A stretch of 64,000 nucleotides of DNA from Neocallimastix lanati (nom. inval.) (GCA_016946835.1 JACVTC010000011.1:1475001-1539000); one strand, 5' to 3'; shown: positions 11,692 through 23,345, numbered from the stretch's first letter. Numbers and translations: made by a program. The notes: generated from the sequence alone by a model not told the origin.

Positions 11692-14600
11692 ATGAGTGAT
11701 TTTATCCCGTTCAAAAAGGAAGCCATATTGAATGGCAAAAATTTTAATATATGGTATGATAATTTAACGGACATATTGGAGAAAGATGACTTAGCTGAAT
11801 ATCTAACTAAAGATATATTGGAAGAAGCCAAAAGGGACAATACCAAAAAGGAAGAAGAAATAAAGGAAATCAAGAAAACGAACACAAAAGTCCGTTATAT
11901 TATTAAAAATACCATAAATTCCAAAATCCATGAAGATATTATTGGCATGAACACTCCATATGCCATAATAAATTATCTAAGAGAAGAATACAAATTAAGT
12001 GAGAATGACATGACTCAATGGATTAGTAAACTTAAAAATGTCAAAGCTGAAAAGGAAACAGAAATACCTTCAGCTATTAAGGAAATCTTTAAATTATTTA
12101 ATGGCATGAACTCCTCCGGAAATATTATCTCCGAAAAAGAAAAAGTAAAATATTTATTAAGAGCATTACCAAAAAGTTATAAAATGAAATTAACTTTAAA
12201 TGGTAATGAAACAGCCGAAGAATTAAAAACAACTATAGTAAAAGATATAAACACCTGGTTATATGTCGATGAACAAACAGATAAAGACCAACGATCATAT
12301 GATCCAATGGACATCGACTATGCTGGGAAACTTGGATACAAGAATAGGAAAAATTTAAAAAACAAGAACAATAATAAAAATTTTTCCAAAAAAGGAAATC
12401 CAAGTAAACAAAACAACAAAGAAAAATTTAATAATAATAAATATAACAATAATAATAAATACTGCGAAATCTGTGAAAGGAGGGGTCATTCTACCAAAGA
12501 ATGTAGGTATAATCCAAGAAACCCAAATGGATTATACAATAAATACTACATTCAAGATGAACAAAAATTAAATAATTATCACACTAATAATAATTGGCAT
12601 AATGGAAGACCCATAAGATATATTAATTTAAATGATGAAAATAATGAAAATATATCTTATGATGATATAAAGCCAATGTTTTATAAATATTATAATCCTA
12701 AAAGCAAAGGAAAATATGTGGATGATGATGATTCAGATGAATATCAAGAATCTGAAAAATCAAATTGTTTCATAAATTATGATAAAGAAGACGTTAAAAA
12801 TGAAGTTTTAATTAAAAATAATATAATAACACGAGTAGAAAATAAATTAAATTTAGCTAATGAAATTTTTATAAATAATATTAATAAAAAAGAAATAAAT
12901 ACAAATAATACAAATGAAATTTTTAATATTAATTACAATAAAAAAGAAACATCAGAATGGTTATATGATTCAGGTGCTGGTGAACATATAACTAATGATC
13001 TAAGTCTGCTTAAAAATTTTAAAAAAGAAAAAATAAAGTTAAGATGTGCAAATAATACTTATTGCTATTTTGAAGGCCATGGTGAATTTGAATTTACTAT
13101 TAATAATTATCATTTTAAATTTAACAAAGTATTATATTCAAAAGAAGTAGCTAAAAATATTATTAGTGGAATAGAATGGGCAAAACAAGATGTTAAAACC
13201 TTGACAGAAAAGGATAAACACAATAATATTATCCTCAGAATTTTAGATAACAATTATAATATTATTGCCACATTCCAAGCTAATAATAACAATGAAGTTA
13301 AAATTGTAGTTACTCATTTCAATATTGAAAATGAAAGAAATAATAAAAATAATCTTATGGCAATCCAAAATTTTCGGAATGCTGAAGAGTTAACTTGGCA
13401 TCGACGGCTTGGTCATTTCTACCAAGAAGATTTGAAGAATTATCTAAATAATCATGAAATTAACTTAGATAAGTGTGATGATTGCAAAATTGCGAAAATG
13501 AAACGCAATCCACACAATAAAACTCCTCCTAGAGCTAAAGAGATCTTAGAAGTTATACATTCAGATATTATTGGTCCTATTAACACATCTTATACTGGAA
13601 AAAGGTTCATTCTTACTATCTTAGATGAAGCTTCTAGAAAATCATGGGTTTTTATAATGAAGAGTAAATCAGAAGCTACTGATATTATTATCAATACCTT
13701 AAGAATGCTTAATAATAAATATAAGGATCATAAAATTAAAGTTTTTAAATCGGATAACGCAAAGGAATATAAAAACAAGAAAATTGATTCCTTTTGCAAT
13801 GAAAATGGAATTGAAAAAGTATTCTCTCCTCCGTATAATCCTGAAAATAATGGACTATGTGAAAGATTTAATCTTACTATTGTTTCCTGCGCGAAAACCT
13901 TGTTATATTGGAGTGGACTTAGTGAAAACTTCTGGGATTTTGCGATATTATACGCTAACTATATATACAACAAAGTTCCTCATTCTGGAATTCATAACAA
14001 AATTCCAGATGAAATATTCTACAAAAACAAAGTAAAAATTAATCACATCAAGGTATTCGGTTGTATCACCTTCTATATTGACAGAAGCCAAAATAAATCC
14101 AAATTTTCACCTAATTCTAAGAAAGGAATTTTTCTTGGATTTAGTGAAAAAACTAATAGCTATATTATTATGGATTTCAATGATAATTCAATTCATTATT
14201 GTAGAGAAATTTACTGTTTAGAAGATACTCCTGCTAATGTAAAATTAGCAAACAATAAATCAAATCAATATGGTGATCAGGAATTTCTTACTTTTGATTT
14301 TTATTTTTCGAAGAATTTACCAGACTCATCTGGTGGAGAAAATCATAAAGCTGGTAACCATAGTAGTAAACCTTCTGAAAATAAATTTAATAACAACAAC
14401 AAAGAAAATAGCAAAAATACCAAAGAAAATTATTCATCATTACCTATCACAAACAATGATGATTTACAAGAAAATTTAAATAAGGACAATTCCCCTAAAA
14501 GAGATAAAGGGAAAAGCCCAGAGACTGAGGATTCTAACGATACCAATATCAATAATAATATTGGTAAGGACAAAGAAATAAAAATCGCAGAAGAAGAGAC

Positions 14601-16974
14601 CCAAAACTACAAAAATCAAGAAAATTTCAAAAATCATTCTGATGAAAATTTTTCTGATAATAAAAATTTTTCAAAAAATGAAGAAAATTCAATAAACAAA
14701 AACAAAAATTTTAATGAAACCTTATCGAATAATAATTCTAATCAAGAGAAAAATTTTTCTGAAAATTCAAATATAAATAAGGTTAAAAATTCTAAAACTC
14801 AAAATAATAATAAAATTACTGATGAAGAAAAATTTTTTAATATTAACGACAAAACCTTATTTAATAAGAAATCCAATAATCAAGGAAAAGTTAATGAACA
14901 AACCAATATGTCTTCAAATAAATCTAATATAATTAAAGAAAATTTTAATAAAAATTTTTCTGAAACAAATATTAAAAATAATATATCTACCAGTACTACT
15001 GATAATATATCTAAATCCAAAAATTTTTCAAACCCAATTTATTATAATTTTCCTTCTTCTTCTCAAGAAAATACTATGTTTAATAGAAATAATATTATCT
15101 CTTCTTACATCGACAAAAAGTTCCCTTTTAATGGCAGAAGAAGTGTTAAAGAACTACATATAGATAACCAAAATTCTTTTAATACAAATCCATTCAATAG
15201 AATTAATTTACCTCATCATAGGAGCAATTTTCATTTCAAAAATAATAAAAATTTTGAAAATGGAAATATTGATTATTTATTTTCAAATAATCCTTTTAAA
15301 ATTAAGAAAAATAATTATTTACATATTAAAAAACAGTTTAATTTTAAAAAACACGGAAGGTCACTTTCGGACGATTTAACACCTTCCCAATCACAAAAAT
15401 TTCGTAGATCAAACTTTAATTCAAAAATTATTGCTACTTTGGATAATTTTGTGCCCCAATCATTTTTCCAAGCCACAAATTGTAAAGACCACGTTCTATG
15501 GGAAAAAGCTATGGATAACGAACTGGATAATCTTTATACTAATAAAATTATGACTTTTGCGAACAATATTCCAGATGGTAAGAAACCCATTCCTTCCAAA
15601 TGGGTCTACGCTCTTAAGACTGATGGTCTTGGCCATATTATTAAACATAAAGCTCGTTTTGTCGCTAAAGGTTTCTCTCAAAAATATGGCATTGATTATG
15701 AGTTGACTTTCTCTCCTACCCTTAATATCGATTGTTTAAAACTTCTTATCTCCTTAGCTGCTAAATTTATATGGGACATTCTCCAATTAGATATCAAAGC
15801 TGCGTATCTCAACGCGGATTTAGACAAAGATATCTATGTCAAAATTCCCCCTGGAGATCCTAACTTTGGGAGGGGATATTGGAAATTGAACAAAGCATTA
15901 TACGGTTTAAAACAATCTGGCCGACAATGGTATAATACCATCTCTAAATTTTTAATTGAACAAGGAATGGAGCAACTAAAATCTGAAAGTTGCGTTTTTA
16001 AGAAAATCGTAAATGGAAAATTAGTCTGTATAATTGGCTTATACGTAGACGATATGATTGTTACTGGAGAAAAGGAAGAAATTAACAAAATCTTCAATAA
16101 AATTAAAAACAAATTCAAGATCTCAAAATCTGGTCCAATAGACTACTTATTGGGAATTAAAGTTGAAAATAGAAATAACACTTATACATTATCTCAAACA
16201 CAATTTATAGAAAATATTTTAAAAACATTTAATATCAATAACAAAAGACTAAGAAAAACACCATGTGTTGGTGATAATACAATATCAGAAAATAACCAAC
16301 CATTCAACAAAACAAAATATAAAAGTGCAATTGGTATGTTAATTTATTTATCAAAATGTACCAGACCCGACATTGCATTTTCAGTCAACAAAGCTGCCAG
16401 AAATTCAGAAAATCCAACAGTATCTGACTGGCACAAAGTTATTGCAATATTACAATATTTAAAAAATACCAAAAATTACAAAATTAAATATGATGGCACT
16501 GGTAACATTGTAGGTTACACAGATTCAGACTTCGCTGGTGACGTTACTGACAGAAAATCAACATCTGGTAATATTATCTTAATGGGAAATAATCCAATAT
16601 CCTGGACCTCGAAAAAACAGTCAGTTGTCGCCACATCAACAGCAGAAGCTGAATACATAAGTGCGTCAGTATGTATCAAGAAATTATTAAGAATTAAAAA
16701 TATATTATACGAATTACTCAAATTTAATAAACCACTAACATTATTCACAGACAATAATGCAAGTAAAATTTCAATGGAAAATGGAGAATTAAATCCAAAA
16801 TTAAAACATATTTCAATTAAATATCACTTTAATAGAGACAATATTGAGAAAAATTTAATTAAATTAAAATATATCAGTACTGATAAAATGCTAGCTGACA
16901 CATTAACAAAATGTGTAAATGGTACTAAAATGACAACCTTTGCAAATCAAATTTTCATTACAAATGAAAACTGA
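11692..16974 (+). CDS. Gag-Pol polyprotein, Ty1/copia
   Basis: One uninterrupted 1760-aa frame, with no frameshift between gag and pol. In order: copia gag to about residue 250; a CCHC knuckle at 258-271 (CEICERRGHSTKEC); aspartic protease DSGAG near 425; integrase zinc region H/H/C/C from about 569 (WHRRLGH..CDDCKIAK), with catalytic D near 624 and 687 and E near 724; an Asn/Ser/Lys-rich linker of about 350 residues with repeated NFS/KNFS motifs; reverse transcriptase with QLDIKAAYLNA and YVDD near 1450; RNase H with TDSDFAG near 1610 and STAEAEY. The start is the first ATG after the primer site. It encodes the particle protein and enzymes for copying and inserting the element. All catalytic residues I checked are present. 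Confidence 0.96.
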   Translation: MSDFIPFKKEAILNGKNFNIWYDNLTDILEKDDLAEYLTKDILEEAKRDNTKKEEEIKEIKKTNTKVRYIIKNTINSKIHEDIIGMNTPYAIINYLREEYKLSENDMTQWISKLKNVKAEKETEIPSAIKEIFKLFNGMNSSGNIISEKEKVKYLLRALPKSYKMKLTLNGNETAEELKTTIVKDINTWLYVDEQTDKDQRSYDPMDIDYAGKLGYKNRKNLKNKNNNKNFSKKGNPSKQNNKEKFNNNKYNNNNKYCEICERRGHSTKECRYNPRNPNGLYNKYYIQDEQKLNNYHTNNNWHNGRPIRYINLNDENNENISYDDIKPMFYKYYNPKSKGKYVDDDDSDEYQESEKSNCFINYDKEDVKNEVLIKNNIITRVENKLNLANEIFINNINKKEINTNNTNEIFNINYNKKETSEWLYDSGAGEHITNDLSLLKNFKKEKIKLRCANNTYCYFEGHGEFEFTINNYHFKFNKVLYSKEVAKNIISGIEWAKQDVKTLTEKDKHNNIILRILDNNYNIIATFQANNNNEVKIVVTHFNIENERNNKNNLMAIQNFRNAEELTWHRRLGHFYQEDLKNYLNNHEINLDKCDDCKIAKMKRNPHNKTPPRAKEILEVIHSDIIGPINTSYTGKRFILTILDEASRKSWVFIMKSKSEATDIIINTLRMLNNKYKDHKIKVFKSDNAKEYKNKKIDSFCNENGIEKVFSPPYNPENNGLCERFNLTIVSCAKTLLYWSGLSENFWDFAILYANYIYNKVPHSGIHNKIPDEIFYKNKVKINHIKVFGCITFYIDRSQNKSKFSPNSKKGIFLGFSEKTNSYIIMDFNDNSIHYCREIYCLEDTPANVKLANNKSNQYGDQEFLTFDFYFSKNLPDSSGGENHKAGNHSSKPSENKFNNNNKENSKNTKENYSSLPITNNDDLQENLNKDNSPKRDKGKSPETEDSNDTNINNNIGKDKEIKIAEEETQNYKNQENFKNHSDENFSDNKNFSKNEENSINKNKNFNETLSNNNSNQEKNFSENSNINKVKNSKTQNNNKITDEEKFFNINDKTLFNKKSNNQGKVNEQTNMSSNKSNIIKENFNKNFSETNIKNNISTSTTDNISKSKNFSNPIYYNFPSSSQENTMFNRNNIISSYIDKKFPFNGRRSVKELHIDNQNSFNTNPFNRINLPHHRSNFHFKNNKNFENGNIDYLFSNNPFKIKKNNYLHIKKQFNFKKHGRSLSDDLTPSQSQKFRRSNFNSKIIATLDNFVPQSFFQATNCKDHVLWEKAMDNELDNLYTNKIMTFANNIPDGKKPIPSKWVYALKTDGLGHIIKHKARFVAKGFSQKYGIDYELTFSPTLNIDCLKLLISLAAKFIWDILQLDIKAAYLNADLDKDIYVKIPPGDPNFGRGYWKLNKALYGLKQSGRQWYNTISKFLIEQGMEQLKSESCVFKKIVNGKLVCIIGLYVDDMIVTGEKEEINKIFNKIKNKFKISKSGPIDYLLGIKVENRNNTYTLSQTQFIENILKTFNINNKRLRKTPCVGDNTISENNQPFNKTKYKSAIGMLIYLSKCTRPDIAFSVNKAARNSENPTVSDWHKVIAILQYLKNTKNYKIKYDGTGNIVGYTDSDFAGDVTDRKSTSGNIILMGNNPISWTSKKQSVVATSTAEAEYISASVCIKKLLRIKNILYELLKFNKPLTLFTDNNASKISMENGELNPKLKHISIKYHFNRDNIEKNLIKLKYISTDKMLADTLTKCVNGTKMTTFANQIFITNEN

Positions 16975-16975
16975 T

Positions 16976-16986
16976 TTGAGGGGGAG
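16976..16986 (+). promoter_or_regulatory. Polypurine tract of element 1
   Basis: The run TTGAGGGGGAG abuts the 3' LTR start TGTT and overlaps the gag-pol stop region. It primes plus-strand DNA synthesis in this class. Element 3 has the same tract. Confidence 0.85.
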
Positions 16987-17327
16987 TGTTAAAGTATTAA
17001 ATAATATAAATAAATAAACTTAATAATTTAGGTTTATAATTAAATAATAGAAAATATAAATCATAAATATTTATGTAAAAAACTAAACTTAAAATGTAAA
17101 TTAACATTATTTATGTTAATACATAATTAAATGTAAATCATTAAATTTATCATGCGCATGTAAATAATCTCTTTATTCTTGTTTATTCACGTGAAATAAT
17201 AATATAGTTTATATAAAAATAATTGTTTATTTTATAGACAAAAAATTTGCGACTTTCGTCAATAAGTAATTTTATAATAAATAAATAAATGTATAAATTA
17301 TTAATAACTAAATAAATTACTTTAATA
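16987..17327 (+). repeat. 3' LTR of element 1
   Basis: 341 bp, matches the 5' LTR along its whole length by eye; followed by the AAAAC target duplication. Confidence 0.95.
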
Positions 17328-17332
17328 AAAAC

Positions 17333-19925
17333 TAAATCTTTTTATTTTTTAAATAATAATATGTAAAAAAATATAGTTTAATATATTAAATGAAAAATAG
17401 TTTTCCTTTATATCTACAAAAAATAAAATAGAAAAGTAAATATTTAATAATTTTTATTACTATTTAAAGAAAATCTTCTTATAAAGTTACATTTTATATA
17501 TTACAATATTGTTACAATATTGTTACAAATTTACTACAATATAATATATTATGTTATATCATCACAATATAATTATTAAAAAAAGAAGGCTGATAAATGT
17601 TAATATATTAATAAAATATATTTGGCTAAAATGTATTAATTCTATTACATAATCATATCTTAAAACATTTTTTTTTTATAAAAATTAATTTATTTTCAAA
17701 ATACATTAATATATAATATATTACAAAACACATATATTAAAATGTACAAAATATATTTTCTTATATTTTCAATATTGAATTTTTCTAAATTAGTTTATTA
17801 ATAATACGTTGATTATCAATTCAAAAAAATACCTAAAAATAAATAAAATTTTAATAATATTATTAATTATTAAATATATAAATTAATAAATTAATAAATA
17901 AAAATTGATTATTTAAGGTGAATAAACTTTTATATTTCTAATCAATGGAAAAAAATTGTCATACAAGAAGAAACTTTTATAATATTTCATATTATAATAA
18001 AAAAATTAATGCATTTAAAATAATTATTAATTATTATTGTTTATTATTATTATTATTATTATTATTCATTGCTCTTATAATTACTATTATAGTTATTAAA
18101 TTTATTGAATATGAATATATTTAGTATTTTAAGATGAATATATAATAGAAATGAAAAGAAACTCAATGATATTTAATCTACTTTAATAAATGTAATAGTG
18201 ATAGCTAACTTTAATGAACTATATAATCTTTCATATAATGAAGAAAAATATATTTATATATGTAATTGAATTTTTTCATATTTATTTATTTACATCTGCA
18301 TGAAATTTTTTTCAGTGTATACAAATATTTTAAAGAGTATTTGATTTTTCTAAAAATTATAAAAAAAGTGTAATACTTTTTTAAATTTAATTTCTTTTAT
18401 TAATTTTCATTCTTTTTACTATATTGTTATATAACGATATATTATTTTGGTTCATTTATTTTTCTATATTATAATAAATGACACTTTACAAATGTATAAC
18501 AAAGAAAAAAGGCAATGGAAGCATTAATCATTTTTTTTTTATTTAATTTTAAATTTTAATTAATATATTATTAATATATTTTATAATATATATTAATTAA
18601 AAATAACAATAAAACAATTAGCAATAATTGCAAATTACACATTATCAAGCATCTAATTTATACTTTATTTAAATATTAAAATTTTTTTTTAATAAATATG
18701 AATGTAATTTTTAATATATTTCTATAATATCATTAACTAAAGATAAAAGATGATATAACTCGATTCTACTTTCAACTTTTTGGGAGAAGCGATTATATTA
18801 TTTTTAATATTTATTTTTATTTATTTAGTAATAATAATATTAATTATCAATTACACAATATAAAATAATTTACATTTATAATAAAGTTTTCATATAATAA
18901 AATAAAAAGTTTAATAAAATATATATACATAATAAAATGATATAAAATATAATAAATATTAGTAATAAAATAAAAGTTATTTAATATAATAAATTATTAA
19001 TAATACATAAAGAATTTCATATTTTTATGATTTCATTAATTTCCAAAGTTCTAATATTATTTTCACTAACTACAATTACAATAATTTATCAATTTGCAAT
19101 TAACATAATTTTTTAATATATTTATGTATTTATAATAAATTAATTTTTATATTAATTAAAGTTTTTATTTGTATTCTATATCAAAGAGATATAACATAAT
19201 TATAACAAAAAAAATTATTTAATTATAACCAACATTATTTATATTATTTTTATTCATCAATATCAAAAAAATATTCTGTACTAATACTCTTTTTTTTATA
19301 TATATATATATATATACTAATAGATTGTATATATAATTATTTGAAAAATTATTTGTTAAAAAATCAATAAAATTTCTAATTAATTGTTTAAATATTTATA
19401 TAAAATTTAAAATATATAAAATATATAATATTAATAGGGCAATTTAGTTTTATAATCAATTACATTCAGTGAATGAATATAATTGATATGGAATATGATT
19501 AATTCAATATATATTTTCATTAAAAAACTTTTATGATAATAGTTTTGAATTTAATTATTATTTTAGGAGATGTATAATATAGGACTAATAACTATAATCT
19601 TTTTCTATTTTTAAATAACAAAATTTTATATTTTATAAATATAGAAAAAATAATAAAAAAGTCTTTTTTTAACCCTATTTAACTATTCAAGTCTTCATTT
19701 TTTTTAGTTCTATTAGTTAATCCTATATTAAGTCTAAAAAAAAAATTAAATATATTTAAGATGATATTTAATAATTTTTTTTACTAAATTAATAAAAAAA
19801 TGTAATTAATAATGTAAATAAGAATATAATTATTTTTATGTTTGTTTTAGTTTAATTCAATATATATTTCTTTCTTTTCAAACTAGTTCACTCTATAGTT
19901 TTCTGGTTTATTTATTTACTTAACT
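17333..19925. other. Gene-free AT-rich DNA
   Basis: 2.6 kb of A/T-rich sequence, densely punctuated by stops on both strands, with short TTA and AT tracts. No coding, RNA or LTR signal that I can support. Confidence 0.65.
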
Positions 19926-19960
19926 AATTTCCATTTATAGTAATACTATAAATGGAAATT
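19926..19960. repeat. Perfect 16-bp inverted repeat with 3-base loop
   Basis: AATTTCCATTTATAGT, loop AAT, then its exact reverse complement. It sits 12 bp outside the target duplication of element 2. It could form a hairpin or cruciform; no function is evident. Confidence 0.9.
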
Positions 19961-19976
19961 ATAATTTAATAAAATC

Positions 19977-20256
19977 TGTTGTTTTAATAATCACTTTATT
20001 TATTAATATATATTAATTAATTTTTACACTTTTCAACATTATTTATTTTTTATTATTTTTCATTCATTAAATTTATATTTATCTCCTAATCCTTTAAAAC
20101 TTTATTCTATTCACTTATTTATTTTCTAATATTAAATTTTAATATTAAATCACATTTATTATTAAATTATTTTTATCTTATAAAATATAATAAAATTAAG
20201 TTATTATTAAATTAATTATATTAAGATATGTGGAATATTAAACTTAATTTCTAACA
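19977..20256 (-). repeat. 3' LTR of element 2
   Basis: 280 bp; plus-strand reading starts TGTTGTTTT and ends TTCTAACA, next to a purine tract on the minus strand (GAGGGAG). The last 110-120 bp recur at 26427-26540 with a 10-12 bp indel. Confidence 0.85.
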
Positions 20257-20580
20257 CTCCCTCGTAAGTTTAATTTCCTATTAATTTACAAAGCATTATT
20301 TTTCTAAATTTCTTAAGTAAATGTCCATTGAGATATTTTGTTAGGCCGTCCGCTAAATTATTTTTAGATTTTATATATTCTAATTTAATTTTCTTTTCGC
20401 TTACTAATTCTCTTACCTTATGATATCTTAAGCTTATATGTCTTGATTTTATATTTATTGTTTCATTCTCACTATTGTATATTGCAGCCTTATTATCTAT
20501 TCTAATTTTAATTGTCCCTGTATTTATATTTAATTCTTCTAAGAAATTTTTTAATCACATACATTTCAAAGCACATTCAT
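20257..20580 (-). pseudogene. RNase H C-terminal relic of element 2
   Basis: The minus-strand reading gives the end of a copia RNase H: IRIDNKAAIYNSENETI, SRHISLRYHKVRELV and NNLADGLTKYLNG, ending at a stop just before the purine tract. One TGA replaces the expected Trp in the segment ECALKCM-LKNFLEEL. At 20580/20581 the frame jumps to integrase sequence, so most of RT and the front of RNase H (roughly 2 kb in intact relatives) is deleted. Confidence 0.85.
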
Positions 20581-21743
20581 TTAGACTATAGTATTACCAG
20601 GGAGAGCAGAATTTAAAAGCTTTTTACGAAATTGCTTGGGAACGTAAAAGAAAACTTTGCAACCAAAAACACGAAAATTAGAAAAGTCAACTTTTTTGTC
20701 ATATAACAATTCATAAGGAATAGAATTGTTAATACCATTATGAGGGATACGATTGTGAATATAATTAATAATGTCAATAGCATCCTCCCAAAAGACATGG
20801 TTAAGTTTAGCCTCTTCTAAAATAGCACGAGCATTTGGAATTAAGGTACCGTGGAGCCTTTCAATTCTGCCGTTTTGTTGAGGTGAATAAGGAATGGTAA
20901 ATTCATGACAAATACCATTACTGTTACAAAAATCTACAAAATAATTATTGGTAAATTCAGTTCCATTATCCGTTCGTAGAAATTTGATGGTAGTGTTGAA
21001 AGTATTTTTAATTTTATTATACCATAAAATAAATTTGTTGAACACCTCACTTTTTGATTTAAGAAAAATTATCCAACCGAATCTAGAATAATCATCTAAA
21101 ATAGATAAGAAACACTTATTGCCATAAAGAGATTCATCATTTATAGATACAGTATCCATATGTATCCTTTCGAAAGGCTCACTGGCTCTATTGTCGTTAT
21201 GTTTGAATGGGAAATTTTTTAATTTGGTTTTAGCACATATTTCACATTGTTTCTTAGTATTTATTTTCGTTAGAATATTTCTGAGATGATTAATATTGAA
21301 ATGGCCAAGACGTTTATGCCACAGGTAAAGACTTTCACTATCTGTGTCAGCAATGTAATTACATATCCCATTGTTACTTGGAAATGTAATTTTCTCCCTT
21401 GATGTCCAAATAGTATACGTCTTAGTATTATTTGAACATACAGTACATACTTTATTATTGTTTTTATTATAAATGGAGACGTGGTTCTTGTTATCATTAT
21501 TGAAAAATATAATTTTAAAATGATTGTCAGTTAAACAATCAACTGACATTAAATTTCTTTTAAATTCTGGGACAAATAGAACAATTCACCGATATACTTC
21601 GAGTTAATAAAATCTCCATTTGCAAAGAAAATTTTCTTCTTGAAAGATTTTTTATTTTCCAAAAGATCTAAATTACCAGTCATATGATAAGTAGTACCAG
21701 AATCCAAAGTCCATGGAAAGATTTTAACATTAGTTTTATTATT
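20581..21743 (-). pseudogene. Protease-integrase relic of element 2
   Basis: The open stretch 21549-20581 encodes a copia integrase: zinc region WHKRLGHFNINHLRN..CEICAKTK, catalytic D in HMDTVSIND, D in LRTDNGTEF and E in NGRIERLHG, then the GKGY-type region. Upstream, 21743-21560 reads as the end of the protease (WTLDSGTTYHMTGNL) but in another frame; one frameshift near 21575 separates them. The protease sequence stops at 21743, where a solo LTR was inserted, and resumes at 22528. The lineage differs from elements 1 and 3 (TTYHMT in place of AGEHIT). Confidence 0.88.
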
Positions 21744-22527
21744 GTAAAGATTTAATAAAATCTTTAATAATTAATTATTACATAATTAATTAATGTAATA
21801 AAATTACATAAATTTATGATTTACGTATATGAAAATTAATTATAAATTTATGTAAACTTTTCATAAAGGAAAAATTATTATTTAAATAATTTTGGATAAT
21901 AACTTAAATCTAAATAATTTATTTAAGTTAGTTAATTTAGTTTAGTTTATTTAAAATAGTTATTCTATTTAACTTAGTTAATTTAGTTTAGTTAGTTTAA
22001 AATACTTTAAAATTAATTTCGGAATAGTTTTAAATAGTTAAAATTAGTTTAAATAGTTTACAAAAATAGTTTTGAATTGTAAATATATAAACATTAGTAT
22101 TAATAATATTTATATAATAAATATATAATAAATGAGTTGTTATTGAATTTAATTATTATTGTAAATAAGTTGAAAGTTTATTAAATTAATTATTGTTTAG
22201 TTTAGTTAATTATTATTTAATAAAATTATTAATAAATATTTTGTTTATAAATAAATAGTAATATATGTAAATTAGATAGAAATAATATATTATAATGTAA
22301 TAATGAAAAAATATAAATACATGTAAATTTCTATAATTAAATCGATGTATTAGTTATTGACTATATGATAGTTAATAACAAAAAGAGATTTAATTTTTTT
22401 TAATTAATAAAGATTATTTTATTTAAAAAAACGAATTTTTATTACGTGTTTTTTTTTTTTTTTTTTTTTTTTTATTTTGGTGTTAAAATTTGTTATTTGT
22501 AATCTGTTTCTGATAGAACTCTTTACA
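21744..22527. repeat. Solo LTR (784 bp) inserted in element 2
   Basis: Starts TGTAAAG and ends CTTTACA, a perfect 7-bp terminal inverted repeat, and is flanked by the 5-bp duplication ATTAT (21739-21743 and 22528-22532). Removing it rejoins the element 2 protease region in frame. It contains a T run at about 22450-22477. No internal coding region remains, so it is the product of LTR-LTR recombination. The family is unknown. Confidence 0.82.
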
Positions 22528-22589
22528 ATTATTTTCGTTTATGCTTTTTTCTTTTATATTTAAATTATTGATAAAATAGTCTTTAATAT
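22528..22589 (-). pseudogene. Element 2 sequence upstream of protease
   Basis: The minus-strand frame reads NIKEKSINENNKTNVKIFPW across the solo LTR duplication into the protease. It is open for about 20 codons and then ends at a stop. The junction with the plus-strand element lies close to 22590 and cannot be set exactly. Confidence 0.55.
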
Positions 22590-23243
22590 TACTTCAAATA
22601 ATAATTCAAACAATATCTCAAATAATAAATCAAATAATACTTCAAATATTATTTCAAATAGTAACTCAAACAATACTTCATATAAGTATTCAAATAATTC
22701 AACAATTAAATCAAATATCTCGAATCACAATTTAACGAATAATTTAAATAAAATAAAATATATATTTAACAGTGACTCAAATATTGTCAATAAAATGAAA
22801 TCAGATATTAAGCAATATAATTTAAAGCATAATGGTGATTATAAAAATAATAAATTTAATAAAATTGTTAATAAACAATTAAAACAAGCAACAAAAAATT
22901 TAAAAGATTTTATTAAAAATAAATATAACAATGAAGAACTCTTATCAGAAATTTACAAAAATATAAAATCAAATATATTTTTAAATAATGATAATAACTC
23001 CTCAAATAATAATTCCATTACAAATAATAATTTAAAATCAATAAATAATTCTAATATTCCAATTAATTATCAAAATAATTCAAAGAATATTTCTAATGCA
23101 AAACAGTCAAATAAAAAGATAATTATTAAAGTTCAAGCCACAAATTCAAATAATTTACATATGCCTGAAAACATTAATCAAAATAGGAAAATTAAAAATC
23201 AAGCCACAATTAATACTTCAAAATTTTCAAAAAAAGAAGAGAG
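22590..23243 (+). pseudogene. Integrase-RT linker of element 4, first part
   Basis: An open plus-strand frame from about 22564 encodes Asn/Ser/Lys-rich, low-complexity protein (SNN repeats, then KIVNKQLKQATKNLKDFIK) like the linkers of elements 1 and 3. It runs in phase into SKFSKKEE, where the GC-rich insertion begins. The matching reading frame resumes at 24173. Confidence 0.65.
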
Positions 23244-23345
23244 TGAGACGACAACCCGCGGATCCGATCCGGTGTCGTCGGTATCGTTGCGCAGTCGCCT
23301 CACAGCTCGACCAGCGAGCCATTTGGGGGAACCCCCGCGAGAAAT
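23241..23345. other. GC-rich, CpG-rich island (65 of 100 bases G/C)
   Basis: I count 65 G/C in 23241-23340 and about 14 CpG, in DNA that is otherwise under 20% GC. It contains the inverted repeat GACGACA..TGTCGTC, the palindromic GGATCCGATCC region and GGGGGAACCCCC. On the minus strand TGGTCGAGCTG (23313-23303) fits an A box and GGATCGGATCC (23270-23260) is close to a B box, 32 bp apart, followed by T7 at 23235-23229. The tRNA cloverleaf does not close, so this is not called as a tRNA. Confidence 0.6.

Larger units (their letters stand above)
11164..17327 (+). mobile_element. Complete Ty1/copia LTR retrotransposon (element 1), 6164 bp
   Basis: Two 341-bp LTRs that look identical by eye flank a primer site, a single gag-pol frame and a purine-rich tract. 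The element is bordered by a 5-bp target duplication, AAAAC (11159-11163 and 17328-17332). The domain order PR-IN-RT-RNase H places it in Pseudoviridae/copia. Matching LTRs and an unbroken frame point to a recent, possibly active insertion. Confidence 0.96.

Noticed and set aside
23229-23345. tRNA gene in the GC-rich island
   Set aside because: A- and B-box-like words are present, but the anticodon stem and T stem do not pair, so no cloverleaf forms.
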